DNA of 64,000 bases from assembly GCF_003855255.1 (NCBI RefSeq), contig NZ_CP034072.1:5017208-5081207 (forward strand). The letters run 5' to 3'. Shown here in pieces: positions 26,938 to 35,792 of the stretch. Made by a program: the position numbers and the translations under genes. This DNA is from Mycolicibacterium nivoides. Lineage in GTDB: Bacteria; Actinomycetota; Actinomycetes; Mycobacteriales; Mycobacteriaceae. The notes below the pieces were generated by a model that was not told the DNA's origin, did not search any database, and saw only the letters and a program-made list of their open reading frames with translations. Numbering within the stretch: the first letter of the stretch is position 1; each line of letters opens with the position of its first letter.

Positions 26938-28098
26938 GTGAATCTGCACGACCTGGACGAAGACGAACGCGTGATCGCCGAGACGGCGGCCGCGTTCGCC
27001 GAAAAGCGCATCGCGCCATACGCGTTGGAATGGGATGAGACCCATCACTTCCCCACCGACGTGTTGCGCGAGGCGGCCGAACTCGGCATGGGCGCCATCT
27101 ACTGCGGTGAGGACGCGGGCGGCAGCGGGCTGCGCCGGCTGGATGCGGTGCGCATCTTCGAGGCGCTCGCCGCGGCCGACCCCACCCTGGCGGCGTTCCT
27201 GTCCATCCACAACATGTGCGCGTGGATGGTGGACAGCTTCGGCACCGAGGAGCAGCGCAAGACCTGGGTACCCAGGCTGGCGTCGATGGAGGCCATCGCC
27301 AGCTACTGCCTCACCGAACCGGGTGCCGGCTCGGACGCCGCGGCGCTGCGGACCAGAGCGGTCCGCGACGGCAGCGACTACGTCCTCGACGGGGTCAAGC
27401 AGTTCATCTCCGGCGCAGGCAGTTCCGATGTGTACGTGGTGATGGCCCGCACCGGTGCCGACGGCCCGAAGGGCATTTCCGCGTTCGTCGTCGAAAAGGA
27501 CGCGGCGGGGCTGAGTTTCGGCGCACAGGAGCAGAAGATGGGCTGGAATGCCCAGCCCACCGCTCAGGTGATCTTCGAAGGTGTCCGGGTTCCGGCCGAG
27601 GCGCTGCTGGGCAGCACCGAGGGCACCGGTTTCGGGATCGCGATGAACGGACTGAACGGCGGCCGGATCAACATCGCCGCCTGCTCGCTCGGCGGAGCGC
27701 AGGCCGCCTACGACAAGGCACTGGGCTATCTGGCCGACCGCCAGGCGTTCGGCGGGGCCCTGCTCGACGAGCCGACCATCCGGTTCACCCTCGCCGATAT
27801 GGCCACCGGCCTGGAGACGTCACGAAACATGTTGTGGCGGGCGGCCTCCGCGCTGGACGCCAACCATCCCGACAAGGTCACGCTGTGCGCGATGGCCAAG
27901 CTGTATGTCACCGACAAGTGCTTCGAGGTGGCCGATCAGGCGCTGCAGTTGCACGGCGGCTACGGGTATCTGCGCGAGTACGGTCTGGAGAAAATCGTCC
28001 GGGATCTGCGGGTGCACCGCATTCTTGAGGGAACCAACGAAATCATGCGCGTGGTCATCGGCCGATCCGAATCGGCCCGGGCCCGCGCCACCGGATAG
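26938..28098 (+). CDS. Acyl-CoA dehydrogenase (isobutyryl-CoA type)
   Basis: 386-aa flavoenzyme of the FadE family. Key segments: YCLTEPGAGSDAAALRTRA (FAD/substrate), GISAFVVEKDAAGLSFG, and the C-terminal QLHGGYGYLREYGLEKIVRD with catalytic Glu expected in RILEGTNEIMR. The GTG start lies seven bases after the mmsA stop. Position between mmsA and mmsB, and similarity to FadE9, point to isobutyryl-CoA oxidation in valine catabolism. Confidence 0.92.
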   Translation: MNLHDLDEDERVIAETAAAFAEKRIAPYALEWDETHHFPTDVLREAAELGMGAIYCGEDAGGSGLRRLDAVRIFEALAAADPTLAAFLSIHNMCAWMVDSFGTEEQRKTWVPRLASMEAIASYCLTEPGAGSDAAALRTRAVRDGSDYVLDGVKQFISGAGSSDVYVVMARTGADGPKGISAFVVEKDAAGLSFGAQEQKMGWNAQPTAQVIFEGVRVPAEALLGSTEGTGFGIAMNGLNGGRINIAACSLGGAQAAYDKALGYLADRQAFGGALLDEPTIRFTLADMATGLETSRNMLWRAASALDANHPDKVTLCAMAKLYVTDKCFEVADQALQLHGGYGYLREYGLEKIVRDLRVHRILEGTNEIMRVVIGRSESARARATG

Positions 28099-28108
28099 GG
28101 AGACTTGA

Positions 28109-28981
28109 GTGAGCACGATCGCGTTCTTGGGGCTGGGCAACATGGGCGGGCCGATGGCCGCCAACCTGGTGACCGCCGGGCACACCGTGCGCGGCTTCGA
28201 TCCGGTTCCCGCCGCACAGGAGGCGGCAAAGACCAACGGCGTCAACGTGTTCGGCACCGGCGCGGAGGCTGTTGCCGGCGCTGACGTGGTGATCACCATG
28301 CTGCCCAACGGCGCGTTGGTGAAGAGCTGTTACGCCGAGGTGCTGCCTGCCGCCGCCGACGGGGCACTGTTCATCGACAGCTCGACGATCTCGGTCGACG
28401 ATGCCCGCGAGGTGCACAAGCTTGCGCTCGATCACGGCTTCGCCCAGCTCGACGCCCCGGTTTCCGGTGGTGTCAAGGGCGCGGTGGCCGGGACGCTGGC
28501 CTTCATGGTGGGTGGCGAGGACGAGGCGGTCGAGCGTGGCCGCACGGTGCTGGAACCCATGGCGGGCAAGATCATTCACTGCGGTGCCACCGGGGCGGGC
28601 CAGGCCGCCAAGGTGTGCAACAACATGGTGCTGGCGGTGCAGCAGATCGCCGTCGGCGAGGCGTTCGTGCTGGCCGAGAAATTGGGCCTGGACAAGCAGG
28701 CGCTGTTCGACGTGATCACGGGCGCGACCGGCAACTGCTGGGCCGTGCACACGAACTGCCCGGTTCCCGGCCCGGTGCCCACCTCCCCGGCGAACAACGA
28801 TTTCAAGCCGGGGTTCGCCACCGCGCTGATGAACAAGGACCTGGGCCTGGCGATGGCCGCCGTCGAGTCCACGGGTTCGTCGGCCCCGCTGGGCACGCAC
28901 GCCGCCGAGATCTATGCGAAGTTCGCCGTCGACCATGCGGACAAGGATTTCAGCGCGGTCATCGAGACGCTGCGCAGCTGA
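28109..28981 (+). CDS. mmsB: 3-hydroxyisobutyrate dehydrogenase
   Basis: Converts 3-hydroxyisobutyrate to methylmalonate semialdehyde, the MmsA substrate. 290 aa. The NAD motif is FLGLGNMGGPMAANLV, the substrate motif DAPVSGGVKGAVAGTLAFMV, and the catalytic Lys is in GAGQAAKVCNNM. The GTG start is ten bases after the fadE stop, so the three genes form one operon. Confidence 0.94.
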   Translation: MSTIAFLGLGNMGGPMAANLVTAGHTVRGFDPVPAAQEAAKTNGVNVFGTGAEAVAGADVVITMLPNGALVKSCYAEVLPAAADGALFIDSSTISVDDAREVHKLALDHGFAQLDAPVSGGVKGAVAGTLAFMVGGEDEAVERGRTVLEPMAGKIIHCGATGAGQAAKVCNNMVLAVQQIAVGEAFVLAEKLGLDKQALFDVITGATGNCWAVHTNCPVPGPVPTSPANNDFKPGFATALMNKDLGLAMAAVESTGSSAPLGTHAAEIYAKFAVDHADKDFSAVIETLRS

Positions 28982-29052
28982 TTCGTCCTCACGTTCGTAA
29001 CGGCCACGGCGGACGAATGCGCCCGCGTTTCGCCGCCACCACGTTACGAACG
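28981..29052. repeat. Interlaced inverted repeats between mmsB and HAD gene
   Basis: Two perfect inverted-repeat pairs interlace in the convergent gap: ATTCGTCC (28981-28988) with GGACGAAT (29011-29018), and CGTTCGTAACG (28992-29002) with CGTTACGAACG (29042-29052). They could act as a two-way terminator or form alternative RNA structures. No T-tract follows. Confidence 0.5.
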
Positions 29053-29069
29053 CGGATGCGCGCCGAGAT

Positions 29070-29870
29070 CTACGCGGCTGACGGGCTGCGCTGAGCCCAC
29101 CACTGGCTGTGCAGGCGCTGGCATACCGGCAGGCGCAGCGGGTCGGCGCCGGTGAAGTCCGGCCGCACCGCCACCGCGGCGAATACACCGGCACCGGCAT
29201 CGGGGTCGATGAGAACGCTGGCCATCCCGGCGCCGTTGGCGGCACGCAGACCCGCGGCCGAGCCGGCCATGGCCAACGCGTCGTGGCCCGCCACTCCCAG
29301 TTCGGCCAGGGCGTGCCGGTACAGCTCGGCCCCGGTGGCGCTCACGTCATCGGTGGTGACGACCGTTTCCACCAGGCCGTCACCGACGAGCTGGCGCACC
29401 AGGGGCTCGGCCCAGCGCCGACGGCCTGCGGCGACGACCGCGACCGGCAGACCGGCCAGGAACGCGTCATTCACCAGATCATCGAGGCCAGGCCGTGGCG
29501 TCAGGCCGGCCTCGAGGATCATCTCGTCGAACATCATGTCCTTGGTCATGCAGATCTCGTCGGCGAGCACCTCGGTGAGTACATCGCACTCCGTGCCGAC
29601 GCACCGCTTACGCAGTTCGGCGGTGACCCGCTGACGCTCGTCGTGCAGCGCGAGAAGCTGCTGATAGCGGCCGACGCTCCACTGGATGGGCAGACCGTGC
29701 GCAGCGAAGGCCGCGTTGAAGACGACGCGATGCCCCTCCAGGTCGAGGTCCGACAGTGCATCGAGGTCGAAGACCACCGCACGCAGCGGATGGACAGGAG
29801 CTTCGGTCTGCGGACAGTCCCACCAGAACCGTCCGGCACGCCATGACTTCTCTTGTAGTGAGGGCACCAC
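29070..29870 (-). CDS. HAD-superfamily hydrolase-like protein
   Basis: 266 aa, CbbY/beta-phosphoglucomutase-like HAD. Motif I reads VFDLDALSD: the DxD pair is kept but the usual Gly-Thr following it is altered, which may affect catalysis. Motif II-like VAVVAAGRRRWAEPLV and a late MAGSAAGLRAANGAGM segment (motif IV-like, where GDS.xG is usual) are also degenerate. A helical cap lies between residues 45 and 125. The GTG start at 29870 is uncertain; similarity starts about 30 residues in. Convergent with mmsB. Function unknown. Confidence 0.7.
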   Translation of the reverse strand: MVPSLQEKSWRAGRFWWDCPQTEAPVHPLRAVVFDLDALSDLDLEGHRVVFNAAFAAHGLPIQWSVGRYQQLLALHDERQRVTAELRKRCVGTECDVLTEVLADEICMTKDMMFDEMILEAGLTPRPGLDDLVNDAFLAGLPVAVVAAGRRRWAEPLVRQLVGDGLVETVVTTDDVSATGAELYRHALAELGVAGHDALAMAGSAAGLRAANGAGMASVLIDPDAGAGVFAAVAVRPDFTGADPLRLPVCQRLHSQWWAQRSPSAA

Positions 29871-29959
29871 ATGAGAGTGGCCTACGTCACACAGGTGGCG
29901 CGTCCCCCGTAGGGGGGATTGGGCCGGTCAAGTTGATCTACCCACTGCGTCACCACCTC

Positions 29960-29965
29960 TAGGGT
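29960..29965 (+). promoter_or_regulatory. -10 element TAGGGT, probable leaderless start
   Basis: TAGGGT ends six bases before the A of the response-regulator ATG, the same arrangement as at rmlB, so a leaderless transcript is likely. A C5/G5 inverted repeat (29904-29916) lies further upstream and could be a regulator site. Confidence 0.35.
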
Positions 29966-29971
29966 GATGCC

Positions 29972-30634
29972 ATGGCGCCCTCCAATCCAGTGCGCCTTGT
30001 GCTGGTCGACGACCATGAGATGGTCATCGAGGGTCTCAAGGCCATGCTTGCTGCGTTCAACGACCGGGTCGAGGTGGTCGGCCAGGCCGTAGGCGCCGAG
30101 CGTGCCCTGAGCGTGATCGAGACGCTCAACCCCGACATCGTGCTGTGTGACGTGCGGATGGAGGGTTCCAGCGGGCTGGACCTGTGCCGGGTGCTGCGGG
30201 AGCGGGATCCCGACCGCAAGGTGGTCATGTTGTCGGTCTACGACGACGAGCAGTACCTGTTCCAGGCGCTGCGGGTGGGCGCCTCCGGATATCTGCTCAA
30301 GAGCATCAGCAGTGACGAACTGGTGCGTCAGCTCGAATTCGCCCACAGCGGCCAGACCGCGATCGATCCGGGCATGGCGGCTCGCGCGGCCGGTACCGCG
30401 GCCCGACTGCAGCGCGACGAGTTCTGGCCGGGAGTCCGGCAGGGGCTGACCCAGCGTGAGAGCGAGATCCTGTCCTTCGTCGTCGCAGGCTTGTCCAACC
30501 GTGGGATCGCCAACAAGCTGGTGATCGGCGAGGAGACCGTGAAGACCCACCTGCGCTCCATCTATCGCAAGCTCGGGGTCAGCGACCGGGCCGGCGCGGT
30601 GGCGACAGCACTGCGTGAAGGCATCTACCAATGA
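29972..30634 (+). CDS. NarL/FixJ-type response regulator
   Basis: 220 aa. Receiver domain 8-125 with acidic pocket LVDDHEMV, phosphoacceptor Asp60 (VLCDVRMEGSSGLD) and conserved Lys in GYLLKSIS. The LuxR-type helix-turn-helix is at 155-215 (LTQRESEILSFVVAGLSNRGIANKLVIGEETVKTHLRSIYRKLG-type sequence). Its stop overlaps the kinase start by four bases (ATGA), so regulator and kinase are translationally coupled. Target genes unknown. Confidence 0.93.
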   Translation: MAPSNPVRLVLVDDHEMVIEGLKAMLAAFNDRVEVVGQAVGAERALSVIETLNPDIVLCDVRMEGSSGLDLCRVLRERDPDRKVVMLSVYDDEQYLFQALRVGASGYLLKSISSDELVRQLEFAHSGQTAIDPGMAARAAGTAARLQRDEFWPGVRQGLTQRESEILSFVVAGLSNRGIANKLVIGEETVKTHLRSIYRKLGVSDRAGAVATALREGIYQ

Positions 30635-31842
30635 CCGACAAACCGGCACGTGAACTCGGCCCGATCGACCTCACCGCCGACCGTGAACTGGCCCTGCTGC
30701 GCGAACTCATCCGGGCCGCGTCGAGCGGCCCGGGTGTGGAGCCGCTGGCCGCCGCGGCGGCCCGGATGATCACCGAGGCCACCGCCACCGACGTGTGCTT
30801 CGTACACGTGCTCGATGATTCGGAACGCGCCCTGACCCTGGCCGGGGCCACGCCGCCGTTCGATGCCGAGATCGGCAAGATCCGGCTCCCGCTCGGGCAG
30901 GGCATCTCCGGTTGGGTGGCCGACCACCGCCAGCCCGTGGTGATCAGCCACGACAAGGAATCCGATCCCCGCTACAAGCCGTTCGAGTCGCTACGCGGGC
31001 GTGATTTCACCTCGATGGTGTCGGTCCCGATGGAGACCGGGCCCGGCGGGCTCGTCGGCGTGCTCAACGTGCACACCGTCGACCGCCGCGAGTTCACCCC
31101 GCGCGACGTGGAGTTGCTGCTGGTCATCGGCAGGCTGATCGCCGGAGCCTTGCACCAGGCCCGGCTGCACCGCCAGCTGGTGGCTCGTGAGCGGGCGCAC
31201 GAGAATTTCGTCGAGCAGGTGATCGAGGCGCAGGAACTCGAGCGGCGCCGGTTGGCCGGCGACATTCACGACGGCATCTCCCAGCGGTTGGTGACGCTGT
31301 CCTACCGGCTCGACGCCGCGGCCCGCGCGGTCGAGCCGCAGGCGGTGGCCGAGCAGTTGGCCGCCGCGCGCGAACTGGTCGCCCTTACGCTGCAGGAGGC
31401 GCGGGCCGCGATCAGCGGGCTGCGTCCGCCCGTTCTCGACGACCTCGGCTTGTCTGGCGGGCTGGCCAGCCTGGCCCGGTCGATCCCGCGCGTGGAGATC
31501 GATGTCGACCTCGCGGAGACCCGGGTGCCCGACCACATCGAGCTGGCCCTTTACCGGATCGCCCAGGAATGCCTGCAGAACGTGGTCAAACACGCCGAGG
31601 CGGACCGGGCCCGGCTCACCTTCGCCGTCGACGACGGTGTGGCCCGGCTCGAAATCGTCGACGACGGCAAGGGGTTCGACACGTTCGAGCATCCGCTGGG
31701 CAGTGACGAGATGGGCGGCTACGGGTTGCTGTCGATGGCCGAGCGGGCCGAGATCGTCGGCGGCCGGCTGCACATCCGGTCGCGGCCCGGTGCGGGCACC
31801 ACGGTGACCGCGGTCATCCCCCTGCCGTCGGTGAGCGAGTAG
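30631..31842 (+). CDS. GAF-domain sensor histidine kinase (HisKA_3)
   Basis: 403 aa, no membrane segment. A GAF domain spans about 30-175 (LPLGQGISGWVADHRQPVVI, VSVPMETGPGGLVGVLNVHT). The phosphoacceptor His213 is in RRRLAGDIHDGISQRL, then the HisKA_3 X-region, and an HATPase with N box QECLQNVVKHAEA, DDGKGFD and GYGLLSMAERAEIVGG. This is the NarX/DesK/DosS-like kinase class and is the cognate partner of the overlapping regulator gene. No haem-binding residue can be assigned, so the signal is unknown. Confidence 0.92.
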   Translation: MTDKPARELGPIDLTADRELALLRELIRAASSGPGVEPLAAAAARMITEATATDVCFVHVLDDSERALTLAGATPPFDAEIGKIRLPLGQGISGWVADHRQPVVISHDKESDPRYKPFESLRGRDFTSMVSVPMETGPGGLVGVLNVHTVDRREFTPRDVELLLVIGRLIAGALHQARLHRQLVARERAHENFVEQVIEAQELERRRLAGDIHDGISQRLVTLSYRLDAAARAVEPQAVAEQLAAARELVALTLQEARAAISGLRPPVLDDLGLSGGLASLARSIPRVEIDVDLAETRVPDHIELALYRIAQECLQNVVKHAEADRARLTFAVDDGVARLEIVDDGKGFDTFEHPLGSDEMGGYGLLSMAERAEIVGGRLHIRSRPGAGTTVTAVIPLPSVSE

Positions 31843-31852
31843 GACGGAGTCC

Positions 31853-31945
31853 TCAGGCGTCCTCACCCAGGTACACGCGCACCGCGGGCACCGCGCGGGC
31901 GATCAGCTCCTCGGCGGACCGGGGCGGCGGATTCCTCAGCCTGAA
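31853..31945 (-). pseudogene. Possible C-terminal gene remnant
   Basis: The minus strand reads a short coherent tail, PPPRSAEELIARAVPAVRVY then LGEDA and a stop, with no start or upstream part. It lies between the GAF kinase and the lipoprotein gene. Amino-acid composition looks protein-like, but the family was not recognised. Could be chance. Confidence 0.2.
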
Positions 31946-31954
31946 GTTCGCGGA

Positions 31955-32392
31955 CTAACCGCCGAGTTTCCCGGCGAGTTCGGGGCACTCGTACTTGAGC
32001 GCCACGTTCACGATGGTCGTGAGCGAGTCGGGCGGCAGTTTGCTGCCCATCTGGATCAGCACGTTGACGACATCCTGCTTGGTTTTGTTGAAGCTGCCGG
32101 CCGCCATGATGCAGGCCATCATCAACTGGTTTCCGATCGCGCGGTCCGAACCTTCGATGCCGGCGGCGCGCACCTCGGCGAACGCCTCGGGCGGCAACCC
32201 CGCCGAACCACGCGGCGACCCCGCGGTCGGCGGCGGACTCTTCGGAGCAGTTCGCTTGGGCGCCTTCGACTCCGACGTGAACGGTATGACGTCATCCGGA
32301 GCAGTCGCTGTCCCGGTGGTCGTGGCGCTACAGGCCGCCGTCAACACGACGACGACGGAGCCCAGCGCCGCGGCTACCCGCTTGGCTTGCAT
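31955..32392 (-). CDS. DUF732-type lipoprotein
   Basis: 145 aa. It begins with a lipoprotein signal (AKRVAAALGSVVVVLTAAC, lipobox TAAC with the lipidated Cys), then a Thr/Pro/Ser-rich linker (APKRTAPKSPPPTAGSP), then a small helical domain with two cysteines (CIMAAG ... KYECPELAG) typical of the mycobacterial DUF732 family. Exported and membrane-anchored; function unknown. The ATG at 32392 follows a GGGGAG Shine-Dalgarno. Confidence 0.78.
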   Translation of the reverse strand: MQAKRVAAALGSVVVVLTAACSATTTGTATAPDDVIPFTSESKAPKRTAPKSPPPTAGSPRGSAGLPPEAFAEVRAAGIEGSDRAIGNQLMMACIMAAGSFNKTKQDVVNVLIQMGSKLPPDSLTTIVNVALKYECPELAGKLGG

Positions 32393-32448
32393 GCTCGCTC
32401 CCCTCAACTACGTTCGAGGGTAGTGGGGTTCCCGCACGGAAACCCGCC

Positions 32449-32952
32449 TCAGAAATCCCCGGAGTGTCGGCGCAGCGTCTCGATCGACGCCACCAGGGCC
32501 TGGGACTGTTCATCCGACATCCCGACGTCGGCGAACACCTGCTCGTTCAGGGTCACGGTGGCGTCCTCGACCGTCGAGCGCCCGAGCTTCGTGATCTGCA
32601 CGAGCGTGGTGCGCCCGTCAGTGGGGTGCGGGATGCGCTCCACCAGACCGTTGGCCTCCAAGCGCCGGATGGCGTGCGTGACGCTGGTGACGTGTACCTG
32701 GAGGCGGTCGGAGGCCTTCGTGATCGGCAGCGCGCCGGACCGGCTGAAGGCCAGCAGCCGCAGCAGTTCGAATCGCGAGAAGCTCAGATCGTAAGGCCGC
32801 AGCGCGGACTCCACCCGGGCCAGCAGAATCTGGTGGGCCCGCATCACCGACGTCACCGCGACCATCCCGCCGGCCACATCGCCCCAGCCGGCGGCCTCCC
32901 AGTTCGCGCGGGCCTGCGCGATGGGGTCACGTTTGTCTGGTGGCGAGGGCAC
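32449..32952 (-). CDS. MarR family transcriptional regulator
   Basis: 167 aa. Winged helix at about 60-130: LSFSRFELLRLLAFSRSGAL, ITKASDRLQVHVTSVTHAIRRLEANGLVER, and the wing PHPTDGRTTLVQITKLG. The C-terminal helix supports dimerisation. It lies 57 bases after the aminotransferase operon on the same strand and could regulate it, but no operator was identified. Confidence 0.87.
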   Translation of the reverse strand: MPSPPDKRDPIAQARANWEAAGWGDVAGGMVAVTSVMRAHQILLARVESALRPYDLSFSRFELLRLLAFSRSGALPITKASDRLQVHVTSVTHAIRRLEANGLVERIPHPTDGRTTLVQITKLGRSTVEDATVTLNEQVFADVGMSDEQSQALVASIETLRRHSGDF

Positions 32953-33009
32953 GCCTCTTCTTACCGCATCACCGCGCGGGCACCACGCATTCCGCGCGCA
33001 TTCTGTGGT

Positions 33010-34041
33010 TCAGGCGGCCGCTGTCACCGCACCCAGCACCGCACGGGTGGACTGCCGCGATCCGATGGTGATCCGCACCCCGCCGTCGGCATAGTGACGG
33101 AGCTGAAGTCCGGTGCCATCGAACACCTCCGGCCACGGCAGGGACCCGCCGGGCAGGTACACGAAGTTGGCCTGCCCGTCCGTGCTGTAGACACCCAGTG
33201 CCCGCAAACGCGTCTGCAGGTAGCGCCGTTCAGCGGCGATCATCCGGATGCGTTGGCGCAGCTGATCTTCCGCATCGTACGAGGCGGCGACGGCCACCTG
33301 GGCGCTGAGCCCGATTCCGAACGGCAGCTGCATCCGCCACAGCTGACGACCGAGATCGGGGGCGCAGAACCCGTAGCCGATCCGCAGCCCGGCCAGTCCG
33401 TAGGCCTTCGAAAAGGTGCGCACCACCACGACATTTCCGAACCGGGCCACCAGGTTCGGCCCGTCGATGCGCTGTCCGGCGGCCAGGAACTCCACGTATG
33501 CCTCGTCCAGCAGCACGACGGTGTCCTCGGGAAGCCGGGTCAGGAGGCGCTCGATCTCGATCGCCGGTTCGATGGTGCCCGTCGGGTTGTGCGGCCTGCA
33601 GACCACCACGACCCTCGCGCCCTTCCCGGCCTCGGCCATCGCGTCCAGATCATGGTGGCCGTGCGCGTCGAGCGGAATCGTCACCGTCCGCAACCGTGCC
33701 ATCTGCGCAAAGATCGGATACCCGTCGAACGTGGGCTCCGCCATCACCATGGTGTCGCCCGGACTGGTCACCGCATGCAGTACCTGCATGATGACCCCGG
33801 TGGCGCCGGCACCGACGATCACCTGTTCCTCGGCCATCCCGTCGTGATCGGCGATCAGCGAGCGCAACCGCTGCGGCAGGAATTCCGGATACCGATTGGC
33901 TGCCTCATCGCACGCACGCAGCGCTGAGCGCACCGCTGGCAGCGGCGGAAACGGGCATTCGTTGAGCGACAGCGCCAACGGATTGACCGCCTGCGGCAGC
34001 GCGCCGACGACGTCGGACAGCGCGGTGCGGGGTGCCACCAT
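33010..34041 (-). CDS. PLP aminotransferase (HisC/Pat-like)
   Basis: 343-aa class I/II aminotransferase. PLP-binding Lys is in RTFSKAYGLAGLRIGYG; other hallmarks are SLNECPFPPLPAVRSAL, GAGATGVIMQVLHA, CRPHNPTGTIEP and LLDEAYVEF. It resembles histidinol-phosphate or aromatic aminotransferases. The ATG overlaps the upstream KAS III stop by one base (TGATG). Last of a four-gene operon whose other members suggest a biosynthetic rather than a histidine pathway. Confidence 0.88.
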   Translation of the reverse strand: MVAPRTALSDVVGALPQAVNPLALSLNECPFPPLPAVRSALRACDEAANRYPEFLPQRLRSLIADHDGMAEEQVIVGAGATGVIMQVLHAVTSPGDTMVMAEPTFDGYPIFAQMARLRTVTIPLDAHGHHDLDAMAEAGKGARVVVVCRPHNPTGTIEPAIEIERLLTRLPEDTVVLLDEAYVEFLAAGQRIDGPNLVARFGNVVVVRTFSKAYGLAGLRIGYGFCAPDLGRQLWRMQLPFGIGLSAQVAVAASYDAEDQLRQRIRMIAAERRYLQTRLRALGVYSTDGQANFVYLPGGSLPWPEVFDGTGLQLRHYADGGVRITIGSRQSTRAVLGAVTAAA

Positions 34042-35102
34042 CACCCGTTCCCCAGCTCGCCGCCGGTGCCGGGGCGGCCGCCCCACCGCACCGCGGCCGC
34101 CCCGGCGAAGTCACCGGCGTGGGCGAAGGCGGCCATCAGCACGGTATCGCCGGCCTTCACCCGCCCGTCGGTGACGGCCCGGTCGAAATTGACGGGAATG
34201 CCTGCGGCGAAAAGGTTTCCGCAGTCATCGAAAGTATCGACGTGGCGTTCGGGGGGCAGCTCCAGCGCCTCGCGCCAGTTGCGCAGGAACACCCGGTTGG
34301 GCTGATTGGTGACCAACAGGTCGATGTCCTTGGGCTGCACACCGATCCGGTCGCAGACCGCATAGGACACCTCGGGAACCTGCCGGTTGCCCCGGGCCAG
34401 CACCTTGGTGATCTTGCTCTCGGTGAAGCCGATGGAAGCCTCCCCGGTACGGGCCTGCCACCACTTGGCCGGCGGGTCGATCGCGAGGGTCATATCACCC
34501 GCGTACTCGCCGTACGTGCGGCATTCGATGTCGAGGATGGGCGAGGAGTCCGACAGCGTCACCAGCGCGACCGCCGCGCCGTCACCGGGGACCGAGGCCT
34601 GGGATTTGCGCCGGACGGTCGGCTGGTCGAAGACCGTGCCCGCGGCGTTCTGGGCGATCGCGATCACCGCGGTCCGGCCCTCCCCCGCGCTCAACAGCGT
34701 GCGGGCCACCTTGAGCCCGAGCACGAAAGCCGCGCACCCACCGTTGTGCAGGTCGATCACCCAGTCGGGTTTCATCCCCAGCCGGTGCGCCATGCCGCCA
34801 CCGCCACCGTAGAACGGCATGTCGGGCAGCTGAGTGTGTGTGATCAGCACATCGGCCGCGGTGATGACGTCGGAACCGTGCCGCTCGATCAACCCGGCAG
34901 CGGCCCGCTCGACCATGTCGATCGCGGTTTCCTCCGGCGCCACATGATGACGGAACTTCGGCGCGCGGAACATCACGTTCTCGGCCAACTCATCTGTTTC
35001 GGCGAACCCGGCGTAGTAGTCGGCACCGATCGGATCACCGGGCAGGTACGTGGACACGTCGATGAGGCTGACGGGGCTCTTCGCGGACGTATTCGCAGTC
35101 AT
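34041..35102 (-). CDS. KAS III-like acyltransferase lacking the catalytic His
   Basis: 353-aa thiolase-fold protein related to FabH/3-oxoacyl-ACP synthase III. The nucleophile is Cys123 in DLHNGGCAAFVLGL. At the position of the FabH His (PHQAN) the sequence is TNQPN, so His is replaced by Asn266; the third residue, Asn296 in DDCGNLFAAGIP, is kept. A Cys-Asn-Asn set suggests an acyl-transfer or non-decarboxylating role instead of chain elongation. It starts nine bases after the SRPBCC gene. Substrates unknown. Confidence 0.85.
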   Translation of the reverse strand: MTANTSAKSPVSLIDVSTYLPGDPIGADYYAGFAETDELAENVMFRAPKFRHHVAPEETAIDMVERAAAGLIERHGSDVITAADVLITHTQLPDMPFYGGGGGMAHRLGMKPDWVIDLHNGGCAAFVLGLKVARTLLSAGEGRTAVIAIAQNAAGTVFDQPTVRRKSQASVPGDGAAVALVTLSDSSPILDIECRTYGEYAGDMTLAIDPPAKWWQARTGEASIGFTESKITKVLARGNRQVPEVSYAVCDRIGVQPKDIDLLVTNQPNRVFLRNWREALELPPERHVDTFDDCGNLFAAGIPVNFDRAVTDGRVKAGDTVLMAAFAHAGDFAGAAAVRWGGRPGTGGELGNG

Positions 35103-35111
35103 GGCCGAACC

Positions 35112-35792
35112 TCACTTCATCCATGCCGGCGTGACCGGCAGGCCGTTGCGGTGCCGGTATTCGGCGATTGCCTTGAGGTTTCGCAATTCCAGCAGGTGGC
35201 CGGGACCGAACATGTCCCAGAAGTCGCCCACCCAGACCGGTCGCGCCGGGGGCGCTGTCTCCGGGTACGGGTTCTCGTCGTAGAACGGATGGTGGCAATT
35301 CGTCCACAGCACAACCGATCCCGGCTTGTCCAAGACCACCTGCGCATCGACGATCCGCATCAGGTAGATCATCCACAGATGCTTGCCCTGATCCCAGGCG
35401 CAGTGATAGTCCACGGTGAGCGCGTCGCGGTTGGCCACGGTGCGGGTGTAGATCGCGCTGCCCGGCCCCGACGGCCCGGCGCCGAGCCGGTCATGGGCAA
35501 GCCACAACCCGGGCTCTTCGGTCGGGGTGAAACCGCGCAGGCTGTAGGTCCACTCCTCCAGGCAGCGGGTGTCGGACAGGTAGTCGAACAACTCGTCGGG
35601 TGGACACTCGATGTAGTCGTTGACCGTGCAGTACTGACCGAATACCTGGTCATGCGGGTAGACCGACCGCATCATGTCCATGATGATCGGCGTGGCCTGT
35701 TCCTTGGGTGAGGTCTCGATCCGGATCAGTCCGTCGAGCGGGGTGCGGGTGGCCCGATGGGCCGTGATGTCTTCAAGCGCGGGCAGTGACAT
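35112..35792 (-). CDS. SRPBCC-domain protein in biosynthetic operon
   Basis: 226 aa. The middle part (residues 45-175) resembles the START/SRPBCC hydrophobic-pocket fold (CTVNDYIECPPDELFDYLSDTRCLEEW-type opening, SAIYTRTVANRDALTVDYHC). Such proteins often act as cyclases, aromatases or ligand carriers. The ATG with an AGGAGA Shine-Dalgarno lies inside the end of the ThDP-enzyme gene (20-base overlap), so translation is coupled. The extended C-terminus (DFWDMFGPGHLLELRNLKAI) is specific and unrecognised. Confidence 0.65.
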   Translation of the reverse strand: MSLPALEDITAHRATRTPLDGLIRIETSPKEQATPIIMDMMRSVYPHDQVFGQYCTVNDYIECPPDELFDYLSDTRCLEEWTYSLRGFTPTEEPGLWLAHDRLGAGPSGPGSAIYTRTVANRDALTVDYHCAWDQGKHLWMIYLMRIVDAQVVLDKPGSVVLWTNCHHPFYDENPYPETAPPARPVWVGDFWDMFGPGHLLELRNLKAIAEYRHRNGLPVTPAWMK

